Shown: positions 52,594 to 61,760, numbered from the stretch's first letter. The stretch: DNA of 64,000 nucleotides from Brevundimonas sp. (GCF_029945885.1 NZ_JAQSDK010000004.1:124001-188000), one strand, 5' to 3'. A program made the numbers and translations. The notes: generated by a model not told the origin, from the sequence alone.

Positions 52594-54117
52594 ATGTTCG
52601 AGGCCCTGAACGAGCGACTGACAGGCGTTTTCGACCGGATCACCGGGCGCGGCGCGCTGTCCGAAAAGGACGTGGCGGAAGCCATGCGCGAAGTGCGCGT
52701 GGCCCTGCTGGAGGCCGATGTCGCCCTGCCGGTGGTCAAGGATTTCATCGCCTTCGCCACCGAACGCGCCACGGGCGAGGATGTGATCCGCTCGGTCAAG
52801 CCGGCCGATCAGGTGGTCAAGATCGTCTATGACGGTCTGGTCGAGATGCTGGGCGGCGAGGAGCCGACCCCGCTCAATATCAACGCCACCCCGCCGGCCG
52901 TGATCCTGATGGCCGGCCTGCAGGGCTCGGGCAAGACCACGACCTCGGCCAAGCTGGCGCTGCGGCTGACCAAATTCGATCGCAAGAAGGTCATGATGGC
53001 CTCGCTGGACACGCGTCGTCCGGCGGCCATGGAACAGCTGGCCACCCTCGGCAAACAGATCGAGGTCGCGACCCTGCCGATCGTCGAGGGCCAGTCGGCC
53101 GTCGAGATCGCCAAGCGGGCGCTGCAATCGGCCAAACTCCAGGGCTTCGACGTCCTGATCCTCGACACCGCCGGGCGGATTACGCTCGACGAGGCCCTGA
53201 TGAACGAGGTGGCCGAGGTCGCCCGGGTCTCGAACCCGGTCGAGACCCTGCTGGTCGCCGACAGCCTGACCGGCCAGGATGCGGTGCGCACCGCCGCCGC
53301 CTTCCATGAGCGCCTGCCGCTGACCGGCCTGGTCCTGACCCGCGCCGACGGCGACGGGCGCGGCGGGGCCATGCTGTCGATGCGGGCCGTGACCGGCCTG
53401 CCGATCAAATATCTCGGCTCGGGCGAGAAGGTCGACGCGCTCGATGTGTTCGACGCCCGCCGGGTCGCCGGCCGGATCCTGGGCCAGGGCGATATCGTCG
53501 CCCTGGTCGAGAAGGCCAGCCAGGAACTGGACCAGTCCAAGGCCGAGGCCATGGCCCGCAAACTGGCCAAGGGCCAGTTTGACCTGAATGACCTGTCGGC
53601 CCAGCTGCAGCAGATGGCCAAGATGGGCGGCCTGCAGGGCATCATGGGCATGCTTCCGGGCGTGGCCAAGATGAAGGCCCAGATGGCCGACAACAATATC
53701 AACGACAAGATGATCGCGCGTCAGATCGCCATCATCAGCTCGATGACCAAGACCGAGCGCAGGAAGCCCGACCTGCTGAACGCCAGCCGCAAGAAGCGGG
53801 TCGCGGCCGGGTCCGGCGTCGAGGTGCAGGAGATCAACCGCCTGCTGAAACAGCACCGGCAGATGGCCGACATGGTCAAGTCGTTGTCGCGCGGCGGCGG
53901 CAAGAACCTGCAGAAGATGGCGGCCATGATGGGCGGCCTGCCCGGCATGGGCGGCGGCGGGGCCGACATGGCCCGGCTGAAGGCCATGGGCGGCGGCAAG
54001 ATGCCGGAACCCTCTGCTGACGAAATGAAAGCCATCCAGGACCGGCTCTCCGGCCTGGGCGGCGGACAACTGCCGGGAGGCCTTCCCGGCCTGCCGGGCT
54101 TCCCTTCCAAGAAATAG
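52594..54117 (+). CDS. ffh: signal recognition particle protein Ffh
   Basis: SRP54-type GTPase recognising signal peptides on ribosomes. 507 residues: N domain 1-95, G domain with P-loop GLQGSGKTTT at 108-117, DTRRPAAMEQL, DTAGR near 191-195, TRADGDGRGG, and the Met/Gln-rich M domain from about 325 (QLQQMAKMGGLQGIMGMLPGVAKMKAQMAD), which binds SRP RNA and signal sequences. The C-terminal 60 residues are Gly/Met/Pro-rich. First gene of ffh-rpsP; 27 bp before rpsP. GAGG upstream of ATG 52594. Confidence 0.97.
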   Translation: MFEALNERLTGVFDRITGRGALSEKDVAEAMREVRVALLEADVALPVVKDFIAFATERATGEDVIRSVKPADQVVKIVYDGLVEMLGGEEPTPLNINATPPAVILMAGLQGSGKTTTSAKLALRLTKFDRKKVMMASLDTRRPAAMEQLATLGKQIEVATLPIVEGQSAVEIAKRALQSAKLQGFDVLILDTAGRITLDEALMNEVAEVARVSNPVETLLVADSLTGQDAVRTAAAFHERLPLTGLVLTRADGDGRGGAMLSMRAVTGLPIKYLGSGEKVDALDVFDARRVAGRILGQGDIVALVEKASQELDQSKAEAMARKLAKGQFDLNDLSAQLQQMAKMGGLQGIMGMLPGVAKMKAQMADNNINDKMIARQIAIISSMTKTERRKPDLLNASRKKRVAAGSGVEVQEINRLLKQHRQMADMVKSLSRGGGKNLQKMAAMMGGLPGMGGGGADMARLKAMGGGKMPEPSADEMKAIQDRLSGLGGGQLPGGLPGLPGFPSKK

Positions 54118-54144
54118 AATTAGAACCCTAGAAAGAGACTGAAA

Positions 54145-54747
54145 ATGCTGAAGATTCGTCTGGCCCGTGGTGGTGCCAAGAAGCGCCCCTACTACTATAT
54201 CGTCGTTGCTGACTCCCATTCGCCGCGCGATGGCAAATTCATCGAGCGCGTCGGCACCTACAACCCGATGCTGCCCAAGGACGGCGACAAGCCGCGCGTC
54301 ACGCTCAAGGTCGAACGTATCGCTGAATGGCTCGGCAAGGGTGCCCAGCCGACCGACCGCGTCGCCCGCTTCCTGAGCCTGGACGAGACCCTGGGCCAGA
54401 CGGTCAAATGGACCCAGTCCAACAACCCGAACAAGGCTGTCCCCGGCAAGAAGGCCCAGGAACGCACCGCCGAGCGCGCCCAGCGCGAGGCCGACCGCGC
54501 CGAGGCCGAGGCCGCTGCCAAGATCGAAGCCGCCGAAGCTGCCGTGAAGGCCAAGGAAGAGGCGGCTGCCGCTGCTGAAGCCGCTAGGAATGCCCCGGCT
54601 CCGGAGCCGGAAGTCGTCGCCGAGGAGGCCCCGGCCGCCGAAGCCGCTGCCGAAGAGACCCCGGCCGTCGAAGCTGCCGCTGAAGAGGCTCCGGCCGCTG
54701 AAGCGGCTGCCGAGGAAGCCCCGGCCGAAGAAAAGACCGAGGCCTAG
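54145..54747 (+). CDS. rpsP: 30S ribosomal protein S16 with long Ala/Glu tail
   Basis: Residues 1-85 are the conserved S16 fold ([54 protein letters not shown]). Residues 105-200 form a highly charged tail: first an R/E/A coiled-coil-like segment ([16 protein letters not shown]), then imperfect repeats of AAAEEAPA and AEETPAVE. Typical S16 has 80-90 residues; extended Ala/Glu tails occur in Caulobacterales, here near the long end. In the operon with ffh; trmD and rplS, the usual later partners of rimM, are not found downstream. Confidence 0.95.
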   Translation: MLKIRLARGGAKKRPYYYIVVADSHSPRDGKFIERVGTYNPMLPKDGDKPRVTLKVERIAEWLGKGAQPTDRVARFLSLDETLGQTVKWTQSNNPNKAVPGKKAQERTAERAQREADRAEAEAAAKIEAAEAAVKAKEEAAAAAEAARNAPAPEPEVVAEEAPAAEAAAEETPAVEAAAEEAPAAEAAAEEAPAEEKTEA

Positions 54748-54795
54748 GCCTCAGCCGCCCGCCCCCGGCCTGTGCCGGGGATCAGGTGACAGAAG

Positions 54796-54824
54796 GCAGC
54801 GCCCGAAGCCCGGGCGCTGCTTTT
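54796..54824 (+). terminator. intrinsic terminator after rpsP
   Basis: GCAGCGCCCG, 5-base loop, CGGGCGCTGC, then TTTT. It lies between rpsP and rimM, so rimM is expected either to rely on read-through or to have its own promoter in the remaining 34 bp. Confidence 0.85.
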
Positions 54825-54858
54825 CTGTTATCCGGGGGCGAAAGCGGGAACGGACGTC

Positions 54859-55386
54859 ATGACGGCATCAGACACTCTTATCCTCGTCGGCCATGTGGCG
54901 GGCGGCTTCGGCGTGCGCGGCGAGGTCAAGATCACCGCCTATACGGCCGACCCCCTGGCCCTGACCGCCTATGGGCCGCTGCTGCGGGCCGACGGCAGCC
55001 ACGCCCTGACCGTGCTGACGGCCCGTCCGACCAGGGACGGCATCGTCGGCCGGGTGAAGGAGGTCGAGACCAAGGAACAGGCCGACGCCCTGCGCAATCT
55101 GAAACTCTATGTGCCGCGCGACCGCTTCCCCGAGCCGGAGGAGGACGAATTCTACCTGGCCGACCTGGTCGGTCTGGAGGCGCGCGATCCCGAAGACTCG
55201 GTGCTGGGCACGGTCCGGACGGTGCAGAATTTCGGGGCCGGCGACATGCTGGAAATCACCCCGGCCACGGGCGGGCCGACCTGGTTCGTACCCTTCACCC
55301 GGGAAGCCGTGCCGGACCTGCACATCGCCGACGGCTGGCTGCGGGTGGTGCGCCCCGAAGAGGTCGGTGAGCGCGAACCGGACTAG
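54859..55386 (+). CDS. rimM: ribosome maturation factor RimM
   Basis: 175-residue RimM, which assists assembly of the 30S head via S19. The N-terminal RimM domain begins LVGHVAGGFGVRGEVKI (family form GxIxxxxGxxGxV), with KEQADALRNLKLYVPRDRFP, followed by the PRC-barrel domain EDEFYLADLVGLEARD...GTVRTVQNFGAGDMLEI and a C-terminal VPFTREAVPDLHI. Starts 34 bp after the rpsP terminator. Downstream there is no trmD; instead a low-GC islet begins after about 300 bp on the opposite strand. Confidence 0.95.
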   Translation: MTASDTLILVGHVAGGFGVRGEVKITAYTADPLALTAYGPLLRADGSHALTVLTARPTRDGIVGRVKEVETKEQADALRNLKLYVPRDRFPEPEEDEFYLADLVGLEARDPEDSVLGTVRTVQNFGAGDMLEITPATGGPTWFVPFTREAVPDLHIADGWLRVVRPEEVGEREPD

Positions 55387-55416
55387 AGCGAAATCGGTTG
55401 CGTCGGGCCGGGAGGC

Positions 55417-55593
55417 CTAGCTGTTGTCTTCGACCGGGGCCCCGGGGGCATTTTTTCTGACCGAGTCGATGGCGTTCTGGGCCGAGGCCTTCGAGCTGTA
55501 GCCCTCGGACGCGAACATGATCTCGGAATTGTATTTGAAGCGCACCCGGAACTCGCCGGCCTTGTCCTTGTAGATTTCGAATTTGTGGGCCAC
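55417..55593 (-). CDS. YegP-like DUF1508 small protein
   Basis: 58-residue protein beginning at GTG 55593, preceded seven bases earlier by AGGAGA. Sequence pattern KFEIYKDKAGEFRVRFKYNSEIMFASEGYSSKASAQNAIDSVRKNAP is the single DUF1508 (YegP) repeat: FxIYKDxxGxxRxRx, xILxSEGYxxKxxxxxxIxSV. Two copies fold into YegP in E. coli; one copy is common in alphaproteobacteria and probably dimerises. Function unknown. It converges on rimM with 30 bp between, and was located by its ribosome-binding site and motif. Confidence 0.85.
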   Translation of the reverse strand: MAHKFEIYKDKAGEFRVRFKYNSEIMFASEGYSSKASAQNAIDSVRKNAPGAPVEDNS

Positions 55594-55766
55594 GCGGCAG
55601 TCTCCTGTGTCGGCCCCGGCGTGGGGCGGACACAGGCTGTCACAGTCAGGCTCGGGGGCAAGGCGTGAAACCGGGGTTTCCCGACACAGGGCCGTGATGA
55701 CCGACCGCGCCCACTATCGGGAGGCCCGTGTAAAAGGGCGCTTGTGCCGCCGGTTGTCCTTCGGAT

Positions 55767-56285
55767 TCACCAGCAGTCCGAGAGCTGGGCGTCGACCAGG
55801 TCATAGATCTGTTTCGGCGGGCCCGACCCGAGGGATTCCAGCGTCAGCTGAACCGGCGCGTTTCCGGAATCCCAAGCGGTAACCCACACCAGATGCGTCT
55901 GGTGCAGGCTCCCCATCACCGGTGCGGGGGTCGGAAACTGGTCCACCGAAGGTTGGCGCAGCTCGACATTCGGCAGCGCCAGCCGCTCCAGGGCGACAAC
56001 GACCGAGAACAACGGCGCGCACGACACGGTTGAGGTCCAGGCGACGACGCGGTCATCTCCGGTCCGGACCTCGCGCCGCGCATGCCAGATGGACGACTCC
56101 GTTCCGGTCCCGTCCGCCGAACGCGTCTCATACAGGCTGATGGCCGTTGAGGCGGCAAACTCCCGAGTCTGGATGATGACCGCCTTCGGGCGTGACTGTT
56201 CGAAAGGCTCCGCCTGCAGTTGTTGAAGCCAGTCGACCGGGGACGGCGCGTTGATCGCTCCAGCCAGCAAGATCGTCAGGAACAT
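55767..56285 (-). CDS. small secreted hypothetical protein, partner of the JAMM protein
   Basis: 172-residue protein of unknown function. Residues 1-12 or so (MFLTILLAGAINAP) form a short signal peptide, so the protein is periplasmic. GGAGG precedes the ATG. The mature protein has no recognised domain; it contains two cysteines (CAPL... and the C-terminal SDCW) that could form a disulfide, and a beta-rich pattern (VVAWTSTVSC, HLVWVTAW, VQLTLESL). GC and codon use are below the genome average. It follows the JAMM gene by 56 bp on the same strand, a position typical of an immunity or cognate gene. Function is inference. Confidence 0.7.
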   Translation of the reverse strand: MFLTILLAGAINAPSPVDWLQQLQAEPFEQSRPKAVIIQTREFAASTAISLYETRSADGTGTESSIWHARREVRTGDDRVVAWTSTVSCAPLFSVVVALERLALPNVELRQPSVDQFPTPAPVMGSLHQTHLVWVTAWDSGNAPVQLTLESLGSGPPKQIYDLVDAQLSDCW

Positions 56286-56341
56286 GGTTGCGCCTCCGGG
56301 TTCACTTCGGGACCCGGGTTGTCGCTGCTCTGATCGGAACT

Positions 56342-56896
56342 CTAGTCGTGAACACGAATTGCAAAATCCGAGGTCGGATCATTCTGATCCCGTGACACGA
56401 TGTATGTTCGGAAATTGCGCTGAGTCCAGTCGCTGAACGTGTTCAGTCTTGTCCAATCGGCCGCTGACGGCTCCATTTGCGGAGAAGGATGAGAGTGAAT
56501 CTCGCCGATCAAATTAGCTTGCGTCATGCCACTTTCGTCGAAGTTGAATGTGCCTGTCATTGGATCGCCCCAGGTAATTGGGCCGAGATATATGCTCCCG
56601 TCCGGGTGCTGATATATTTTGGCACCGAACTCCCGTTGATACAGGCCAGTGTCACCCAGTTCCGCTGCTTTGACTTTGAATCCAGAAAACGCTTCCGCTC
56701 CGGTCGCATCGGCGTTCCAGACAGCAGCCAGCACGGAGTCCGCGCAGGGATCCGGCATGACCTCTTCAAGCGGGTCCGGCAGTTCCCCCGTTTCCGGGAC
56801 TTCCCCGGTGGTCTCGTCCTTGCTGCCACCGCCCGGGAACGACCCTCCGGGCCACCGGCGCTGGCCGACGACGCTGATGTCGCCCGGGTTGGTCAC
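56342..56896 (-). CDS. JAMM-motif (JAB/MPN-like, DUF4329-like) small metalloprotease candidate
   Basis: 184-residue protein. Residues 133-147 read IHSHPSPQMEPSAAD, exactly HxH-x7-S-x2-D (H134, H136, S144, D147), the JAMM zinc-protease signature; E89 (in QREFGAKIYQHPDGS) may be the catalytic Glu. The C-terminal FRTYIVSRDQ is the usual strand after the motif. The first 50 residues are Gly/Pro/Glu-rich and probably disordered (GGSFPGGGSKDETTGEVPETG), with no signal peptide seen. JAB/DUF4329 domains occur at the C-termini of polymorphic toxins. Start is GTG at 56896, with AGGAGG at 56903-56908 seven bases upstream. GC is clearly below the neighbours. Substrate unknown. Confidence 0.7.
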   Translation of the reverse strand: MTNPGDISVVGQRRWPGGSFPGGGSKDETTGEVPETGELPDPLEEVMPDPCADSVLAAVWNADATGAEAFSGFKVKAAELGDTGLYQREFGAKIYQHPDGSIYLGPITWGDPMTGTFNFDESGMTQANLIGEIHSHPSPQMEPSAADWTRLNTFSDWTQRNFRTYIVSRDQNDPTSDFAIRVHD

Positions 56897-57000
56897 GGCT
56901 CGCCTCCTGTCTGTCAGAGACGGCGCGATGCCTGAGGGCCGGTTGCGCTCCGAATCAAGTTCCCGTTAAGAGGGAATCGAGTATCCGGCGAGACCCGGCC

Positions 57001-57822
57001 TCAGCCCTCCTCGTCGCCGGCCAGGCCCATCATGTGGAAGCCGGCGTCGACGTGGATGATCTCGCCGGTGGTCGACAGGCCCAGGTCCGAGCACAGCCAC
57101 AGGGCGCAGCCGGCGACCCCCTCCATCGAGGTGTCCTCCTTCATCGCGCTCATGGCCCGGCCCTGGCTGATCATGCCGCGGCCGCCCGAGATGCCGGCCA
57201 GCGACAGGGTGCGCATGGCCCCGGCCGAGATGGCGTTGACGCGGATGCCCCTGGGCCCCAGGTCGCGGGCGATGTAGCGGGTCGCCGCCTCCAGCGCCGC
57301 CTTGGCCACACCCATGGTGTTGTAGTTGGGGATGGCTCGCTCGGAGCCGAGATAGGTCATGGTGATCATCGACCCGCCATTGGGCATGATCTTCGACGCG
57401 CGCCGGGCCACGTCGACGAAGCTGAAGGCCGAGATGTTCAGGGCCAGCAGGAAGCTGTCGCGGCTGGTATTGTCGACGAAGGAGCCCTTCAACTCGTCCT
57501 TGTTGGCGAAGGCGACGGAGTGGACGACGAAGTCGATGGTGCCGAATTCCTTTTCCAGCTCGGCGAAGGCGGCGTCCATCGAGGCGTCGTCGGTGACGTC
57601 GGCCTGCAGCAACAGTTTCGCGCCGACGCTCTCGGCCAGCGGGCGCACGCGGCGCTCCAGCCCTTCGCCCATATAGGTAAAGGCCAGTTCGGCCCCCTGG
57701 GCGGCCAGTTGCGAGGCGATGCCCCAGGCGATGGAGTTGGAGTTCGCGACTCCCATGATCAGGCCCTTCTTGCCCTTCATGAGGTCACCCTTGGGCATGT
57801 TCCAGCCGCTCTCGCTCGCCAT
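57001..57822 (-). CDS. fabI: enoyl-[acyl-carrier-protein] reductase FabI
   Basis: NADH-dependent last reduction of each fatty acid elongation round. 273-residue SDR-like enzyme: nucleotide loop GVANSNSIAWG at 24-34, HSVAFA near 101-106, Tyr pair with Y157 and the catalytic Y167-x6-K174 in PNYNTMGVAK, and a C-terminal tail GLAGDEEG. ATG 57822 is preceded by AGGAGACAGACC. Clustered with fabB and fabA, separated by the antiporter. This is the enzyme class inhibited by triclosan; nothing here predicts resistance. Confidence 0.96.
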   Translation of the reverse strand: MASESGWNMPKGDLMKGKKGLIMGVANSNSIAWGIASQLAAQGAELAFTYMGEGLERRVRPLAESVGAKLLLQADVTDDASMDAAFAELEKEFGTIDFVVHSVAFANKDELKGSFVDNTSRDSFLLALNISAFSFVDVARRASKIMPNGGSMITMTYLGSERAIPNYNTMGVAKAALEAATRYIARDLGPRGIRVNAISAGAMRTLSLAGISGGRGMISQGRAMSAMKEDTSMEGVAGCALWLCSDLGLSTTGEIIHVDAGFHMMGLAGDEEG

Positions 57823-57881
57823 GGTCTGTCTCCTGATCTGTTGGGCCGAGCGTTAGCAGGGGGCCGCGCGCGGGGAAAGCA

Positions 57882-59144
57882 TCAGCTGTCGGCGTCCGCC
57901 GTCTGACGGGCCCGGCGTCGCGCCAGCCGCATCAGCATCGGGCTGGCGCTGACCCCGTGGATCACGATCGAGGCCAGGATGATGAAGCCGACAATGGCCC
58001 ACAGCCGCTCACTGCTGCCGAAGTCGCCGTGGTTGAGGGCATAGGCCACATAGTAGATCGAGCCGATGCCGCGGATGCCGAGGAAGGCCATCAGCAGCCG
58101 CTCGCGCCACGGCTGGGGCGAACCGATCATGGCGATCAGGCCCGCGACCGGCCGCACCACCAGCAGGATGGCCAGGCCGATGGCGGCGTCGGTCCAGGTC
58201 AGGGCGTCCAGCAGGCCGTTGGCCAGGGCCCCGCCGAACAGCACCAGCAGCAGCATCATCAGCAGCCGTTCGAACTGGTCGGAGAAGTCGTGCATCTCCT
58301 TGTGGAAGTCGTGGTCGCGCTCCCAGGCCCGGATGGTCAGGCCGCAGACGAAGACGGCGAGGAAGCCGTAGCCGTGGGCCAGTTCGGCCAAGGCGTAGCA
58401 GAGGAAGGTGGCGGCCAGGGCCACCAGGCCGTCGCCGAGGCGCGACAGGCCCGTCCTCTGGCTATGAAAGATCAGATAGCCGAGGCCGCGCCCCACCAGA
58501 TAGCCGACCCCGGCCCCGGCCAGCAGCTTCCAGACGACATTGATCGTGAACCAGTCGGTCAGGGCCGCGGTCGAGGCCAGGCCTCCGGCCGCGGCGAGGA
58601 TGGCCAGATGCACGAAGGGAAACGCCAGGGCGTCGTTGAGGCCGGCCTCGGAGGTCAGGCCGAAACGGACCTCGTCCTCCTCGCCGGAACTGGGTGGACC
58701 GACCTGGACGTCGGCGGCCAGCACGGGATCAGTCGGGGCCATGGCCGCCCCCAGCAGCAGCGACATGGCCAGGCTGAAGCCCAGACCCATGAAGCCCAGA
58801 AAGGCGGTGGCGATGATGGTCAGGGGCATGGCCACGGCCAGCAGCCGCCAGGTCGAGCCCCAGCGTCGCCAGCCCAGCGGCCGGTCCAGCTTCAGTCCGG
58901 CCCCCATCAGGCTGATCAGGACGACCAGCTCGGCCAGCCGTTCGGTCAAGGTGTCCCAGGTGCGCGGGTCGGGATCGAAGGACAGGACCCCGGTGCTGAA
59001 CACCACGACGCCGATGGCGACACACAATATGGCCAGGGTCAGCGGCCAGCGTTTCAGCCCGACGGGGGCCCAGGACACCATCAGGATCACGGCCCCGAGG
59101 CCGAGCAGGAACAGGACGTAGGGATCGGCGGTCAGGGTCGTCAC
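57882..59144 (-). CDS. cation:proton antiporter, CPA1/NhaP-like
   Basis: 420-residue membrane protein with about 12 hydrophobic segments. AMAPTDPVLAADV near residue 138 and FGLTSEAGLNDALAFPFVHL near 166 are the CPA1 blocks with conserved Asp in the exchange site (ND). FLGIRGIGSIYYVAYAL near 363 is a late TM motif. There is no long cytoplasmic tail. It exchanges H+ with Na+ or K+. The start appears to be GTG 59144; no good ATG is near. Between fabI and fabB, same strand. Confidence 0.88.
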   Translation of the reverse strand: MTTLTADPYVLFLLGLGAVILMVSWAPVGLKRWPLTLAILCVAIGVVVFSTGVLSFDPDPRTWDTLTERLAELVVLISLMGAGLKLDRPLGWRRWGSTWRLLAVAMPLTIIATAFLGFMGLGFSLAMSLLLGAAMAPTDPVLAADVQVGPPSSGEEDEVRFGLTSEAGLNDALAFPFVHLAILAAAGGLASTAALTDWFTINVVWKLLAGAGVGYLVGRGLGYLIFHSQRTGLSRLGDGLVALAATFLCYALAELAHGYGFLAVFVCGLTIRAWERDHDFHKEMHDFSDQFERLLMMLLLVLFGGALANGLLDALTWTDAAIGLAILLVVRPVAGLIAMIGSPQPWRERLLMAFLGIRGIGSIYYVAYALNHGDFGSSERLWAIVGFIILASIVIHGVSASPMLMRLARRRARQTADADS

Positions 59145-59193
59145 CTCATGCAGGAGACAAGCTAGCGCACCGGACCCGGTTTGGCTCCCGTCC

Positions 59194-60423
59194 TCAGACC
59201 TTGCTGAGGATCAGGGTGCCGTTGGTGCCGCCGAAGCCGAACGAGTTGGACATGACGTGGGTCAGGGGTCCGTCGTGGCGTTTGCGCAGGATCGGCATGC
59301 CCTCGAACTCAGGGTCGAGGTTTTCGATATGGGCACTCTCGGCCGCGAAATCGTTCTTCATCATCAGCAGGCAGTAGATCGCTTCCTGGGCCCCGGCCGC
59401 GCCGAGCGAATGGCCCGTCAGGGACTTGGTCGAGGAGATCATCGGCATCTGGTCGCCGAAGACGTTACGGACCGCGCCCATCTCCTTGGAGTCGCCGACC
59501 GGGGTCGAGGTGCCGTGCGGGTTCAGATAGTCGATCTTCGGATTGCCGGCCATGTCGAGCGCCAGCTTCATGCAGCGTTCCGCGCCCTCACCCGAGGGGG
59601 CGACCATGTCATAGCCGTCCGAGTTGGCAGCATAGCCGGTGACCTCGGCATAGATGGTCGCGCCACGGGCCACGGCCCGCTCATATTCTTCCAGAACGAC
59701 GATGCCGGCCCCGCCGGCGATGACGAAGCCGTCGCGGGTGGCGTCATAGGCGCGCGAGGCCGTCGACGGGGTGTCGTTGAAATTGGACGACATCGCGCCC
59801 ATCGCGTCGAACATGTTGGACATCGACCAGTCGATGTCCTCGCAACCGCCGGCGAAGACCACGTCCTGCTTGCCCCAGGCGATCTGTTCGGCACCCGCGC
59901 CGATGCAGTGGGCGCTGGTCGCGCAGGCCGAGCTGATCGAATAGTTGATGCCCTTGAGCTGGAACCAGGTGGCCAGCACGGCCGAGGGCCCCGAGGCCAT
60001 GGCCTTGGGCACGGCGAACGGGCCGATACGCTTGGGCGAGCCCTTTTCGATGGTGGTGGCCGCCGCCTGCAGGATGACCTGGGTCGAGGGACCACCCTCA
60101 CCGACGATCAGGCCGATGCGCTCGGACTGGATCTCCTCGGCGGTCATGCCGGAATCCTTCCGCGCCTCCTCGAAGGCGATATGGGCCCAGGCGGTGCCGT
60201 TGGCGAGGAAGCGGGCGGCGCGGCGGTCGACCAGCGGGGCCCAGTCCTCGGCCTTTACGCCCAGCGACGGCGGGGCCCAGACCTGGCTGCGAAAGCCGTG
60301 TTCGATGTGATCGGGGGCGGCGACCACGCCCGAACGCGCCTCGCGCAGGGAGGCTGTGACCTCATCGGCTCCATGACCGATGGAAGAGACGATACCCAGA
60401 CCGGTGACGACCACACGCCGCAT
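59194..60423 (-). CDS. fabB: 3-oxoacyl-ACP synthase I (FabB)
   Basis: Beta-ketoacyl-ACP synthase elongating, in partnership with FabA, the unsaturated branch. 409 residues. Catalytic C167 in [11 protein letters not shown]303 in [12 protein letters not shown]333 in [11 protein letters not shown]338 in [20 protein letters not shown] at the C-terminus is the family end. The FabB-FabA pairing (next gene upstream, 58 bp) supports FabB over FabF. ATG 60423 at [10 protein letters not shown] fits the family start. Confidence 0.95.
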   Translation of the reverse strand: MRRVVVTGLGIVSSIGHGADEVTASLREARSGVVAAPDHIEHGFRSQVWAPPSLGVKAEDWAPLVDRRAARFLANGTAWAHIAFEEARKDSGMTAEEIQSERIGLIVGEGGPSTQVILQAAATTIEKGSPKRIGPFAVPKAMASGPSAVLATWFQLKGINYSISSACATSAHCIGAGAEQIAWGKQDVVFAGGCEDIDWSMSNMFDAMGAMSSNFNDTPSTASRAYDATRDGFVIAGGAGIVVLEEYERAVARGATIYAEVTGYAANSDGYDMVAPSGEGAERCMKLALDMAGNPKIDYLNPHGTSTPVGDSKEMGAVRNVFGDQMPMISSTKSLTGHSLGAAGAQEAIYCLLMMKNDFAAESAHIENLDPEFEGMPILRKRHDGPLTHVMSNSFGFGGTNGTLILSKV

Positions 60424-60481
60424 GCTGACTTCCTTACCTAAATCCGTATCCGCGTTGACCGCGGTTGTTGTTCGCCGCGGC

Positions 60482-61024
60482 TCAGTCGCCGGACGGAGCG
60501 CCGGAGACCGGGGCGGCTCCAAACAGGCCGACCCGCATGTCCGATGCAGTATAGATGGGGACGCCGTCGGCTTCGAGCACCCCGTCAGCGATCCCCATCA
60601 CCAATCTGCGATTGATGACCCGTTTGAGGTTGATCTTGTAGACCACCTTCTTGACGTCCGGCTGGACCTGGCCGGTGAATTTGACCTCACCGACGCCGAG
60701 GGCGCGGCCACGGCCGGGGCCGCCGATCCAGCCCAGGTAGAAGCCGACCAGCTGCCACATGGCGTCGAGGCCGAGGCAGCCGGGCATGACCGGATCGCCG
60801 ATAAAATGGCACTGGAAGAACCAGAGGTCCGGATGGATGTCGAGTTCGGCCTCGACATAGCCCTTGCCGTGTTCACCGCCGTCGCTGTTGATCGTCACGA
60901 TCCGGTCGAACATCAGCATGGGCGGGGCCGGCAGCTGGGCATTGCCCGGGCCGAACAGTTCGCCGCGGCCCGAGGCCAGCAGGGCCTCGTGATCGAAGGA
61001 CGACGGGTATTTCGACTGGGTCAC
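60482..61024 (-). CDS. fabA: 3-hydroxydecanoyl-ACP dehydratase/isomerase (FabA)
   Basis: Dehydrates 3-hydroxydecanoyl-ACP and isomerises trans-2 to cis-3-decenoyl-ACP, the branch point of anaerobic unsaturated fatty acid synthesis. 180 residues, hot-dog fold. H73 in [24 protein letters not shown], with D87 in the same block, are the catalytic pair (E. coli H70, D84). Immediately upstream of fabB on the same strand, so fabA-fabB is an operon as in E. coli regulon terms. The 88-bp upstream gap shows no clear promoter. Confidence 0.96.
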   Translation of the reverse strand: MTQSKYPSSFDHEALLASGRGELFGPGNAQLPAPPMLMFDRIVTINSDGGEHGKGYVEAELDIHPDLWFFQCHFIGDPVMPGCLGLDAMWQLVGFYLGWIGGPGRGRALGVGEVKFTGQVQPDVKKVVYKINLKRVINRRLVMGIADGVLEADGVPIYTASDMRVGLFGAAPVSGAPSGD

Positions 61025-61112
61025 TCAGGCGCTCCGGATATCTTTCGACCTGCGGCGCATCGCGCTGCATGGGGCCGGTGTTGCGCCGGGTTACACGAGC
61101 CGGGCGGGCGGC

Positions 61113-61760
61113 TCAACCAGCGGGCAGCCGGTCCGGTCCCTGTCCCGCCGGACGGGCCGCATCGCACAGGGGGTGCCGCTCGGTTCCGAACACGGCCTCG
61201 GCGCGCACCCAGCCGTGCAGCTTGCGGGCGCGAATGCGGCACCAGCCTGATTCGCACTCATCCAGCGGAACGATGGCGCGGGCGGACAGGCGCGCCCGCA
61301 GGGGGGATTCGTCGGAGCGTCCGGTGTGGACCGGAACCTCGACCGCCGTGGCATTGAAGACGGTGCGGCGACCCGAGGCGACCGTGCGGTGGATCCAGGC
61401 GATCGACCCTTCGGGATCGCAGACCTTGCGCCACTCCCGGGTCTCGGCGATCACCTGAACCGGCAGGCCCGCGGCCCGGTATTCCCACAGGATACGGTAA
61501 TCGAGGCCCGGACCCTGACGGGCGCGGACCCGGGATGACTTCAGCGTGACCCAGCGCGGTACGTCGAGGCCGGTCGGGGTGGGACGTCCGTCGGGCATGG
61601 TGGCCCCGGCCCCGGCCATCAGGCCCAGGCCGATCGCGACCGCCCCGAGGGCGATACGCTTCGACAGGCTTTGGCGGCGGGGGACAGCTTTGCTAGACAC
61701 CGGTGTGAAATCCGTCGCGGGCGGGCGTTGCGAGCGTCTCTGCCCGCCGTCACCCGTCAA
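61113..61760 (-). CDS. exported SH3-domain protein
   Basis: 215-residue protein with a hydrophobic signal-like segment near residues 35-53 (KRIALGAVAIGLGLMAGAGA) and two bacterial SH3-type domains: WVTLKSSRVRARQGPGLDYRILWEY (first) and VPVHTGRSDESPLRARLSARAIVPL...CRIRARKLHGWVRAEAV (second). SH3b domains bind peptidoglycan peptides or metals. The N-terminal 30 residues ahead of the membrane segment are unusual and a later start is likely, but no ATG lies close before KRIAL. Divergent from the dehydrogenase gene, 14 bp between starts, so promoters overlap the coding ends. Confidence 0.8.
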   Translation of the reverse strand: MTGDGGQRRSQRPPATDFTPVSSKAVPRRQSLSKRIALGAVAIGLGLMAGAGATMPDGRPTPTGLDVPRWVTLKSSRVRARQGPGLDYRILWEYRAAGLPVQVIAETREWRKVCDPEGSIAWIHRTVASGRRTVFNATAVEVPVHTGRSDESPLRARLSARAIVPLDECESGWCRIRARKLHGWVRAEAVFGTERHPLCDAARPAGQGPDRLPAG

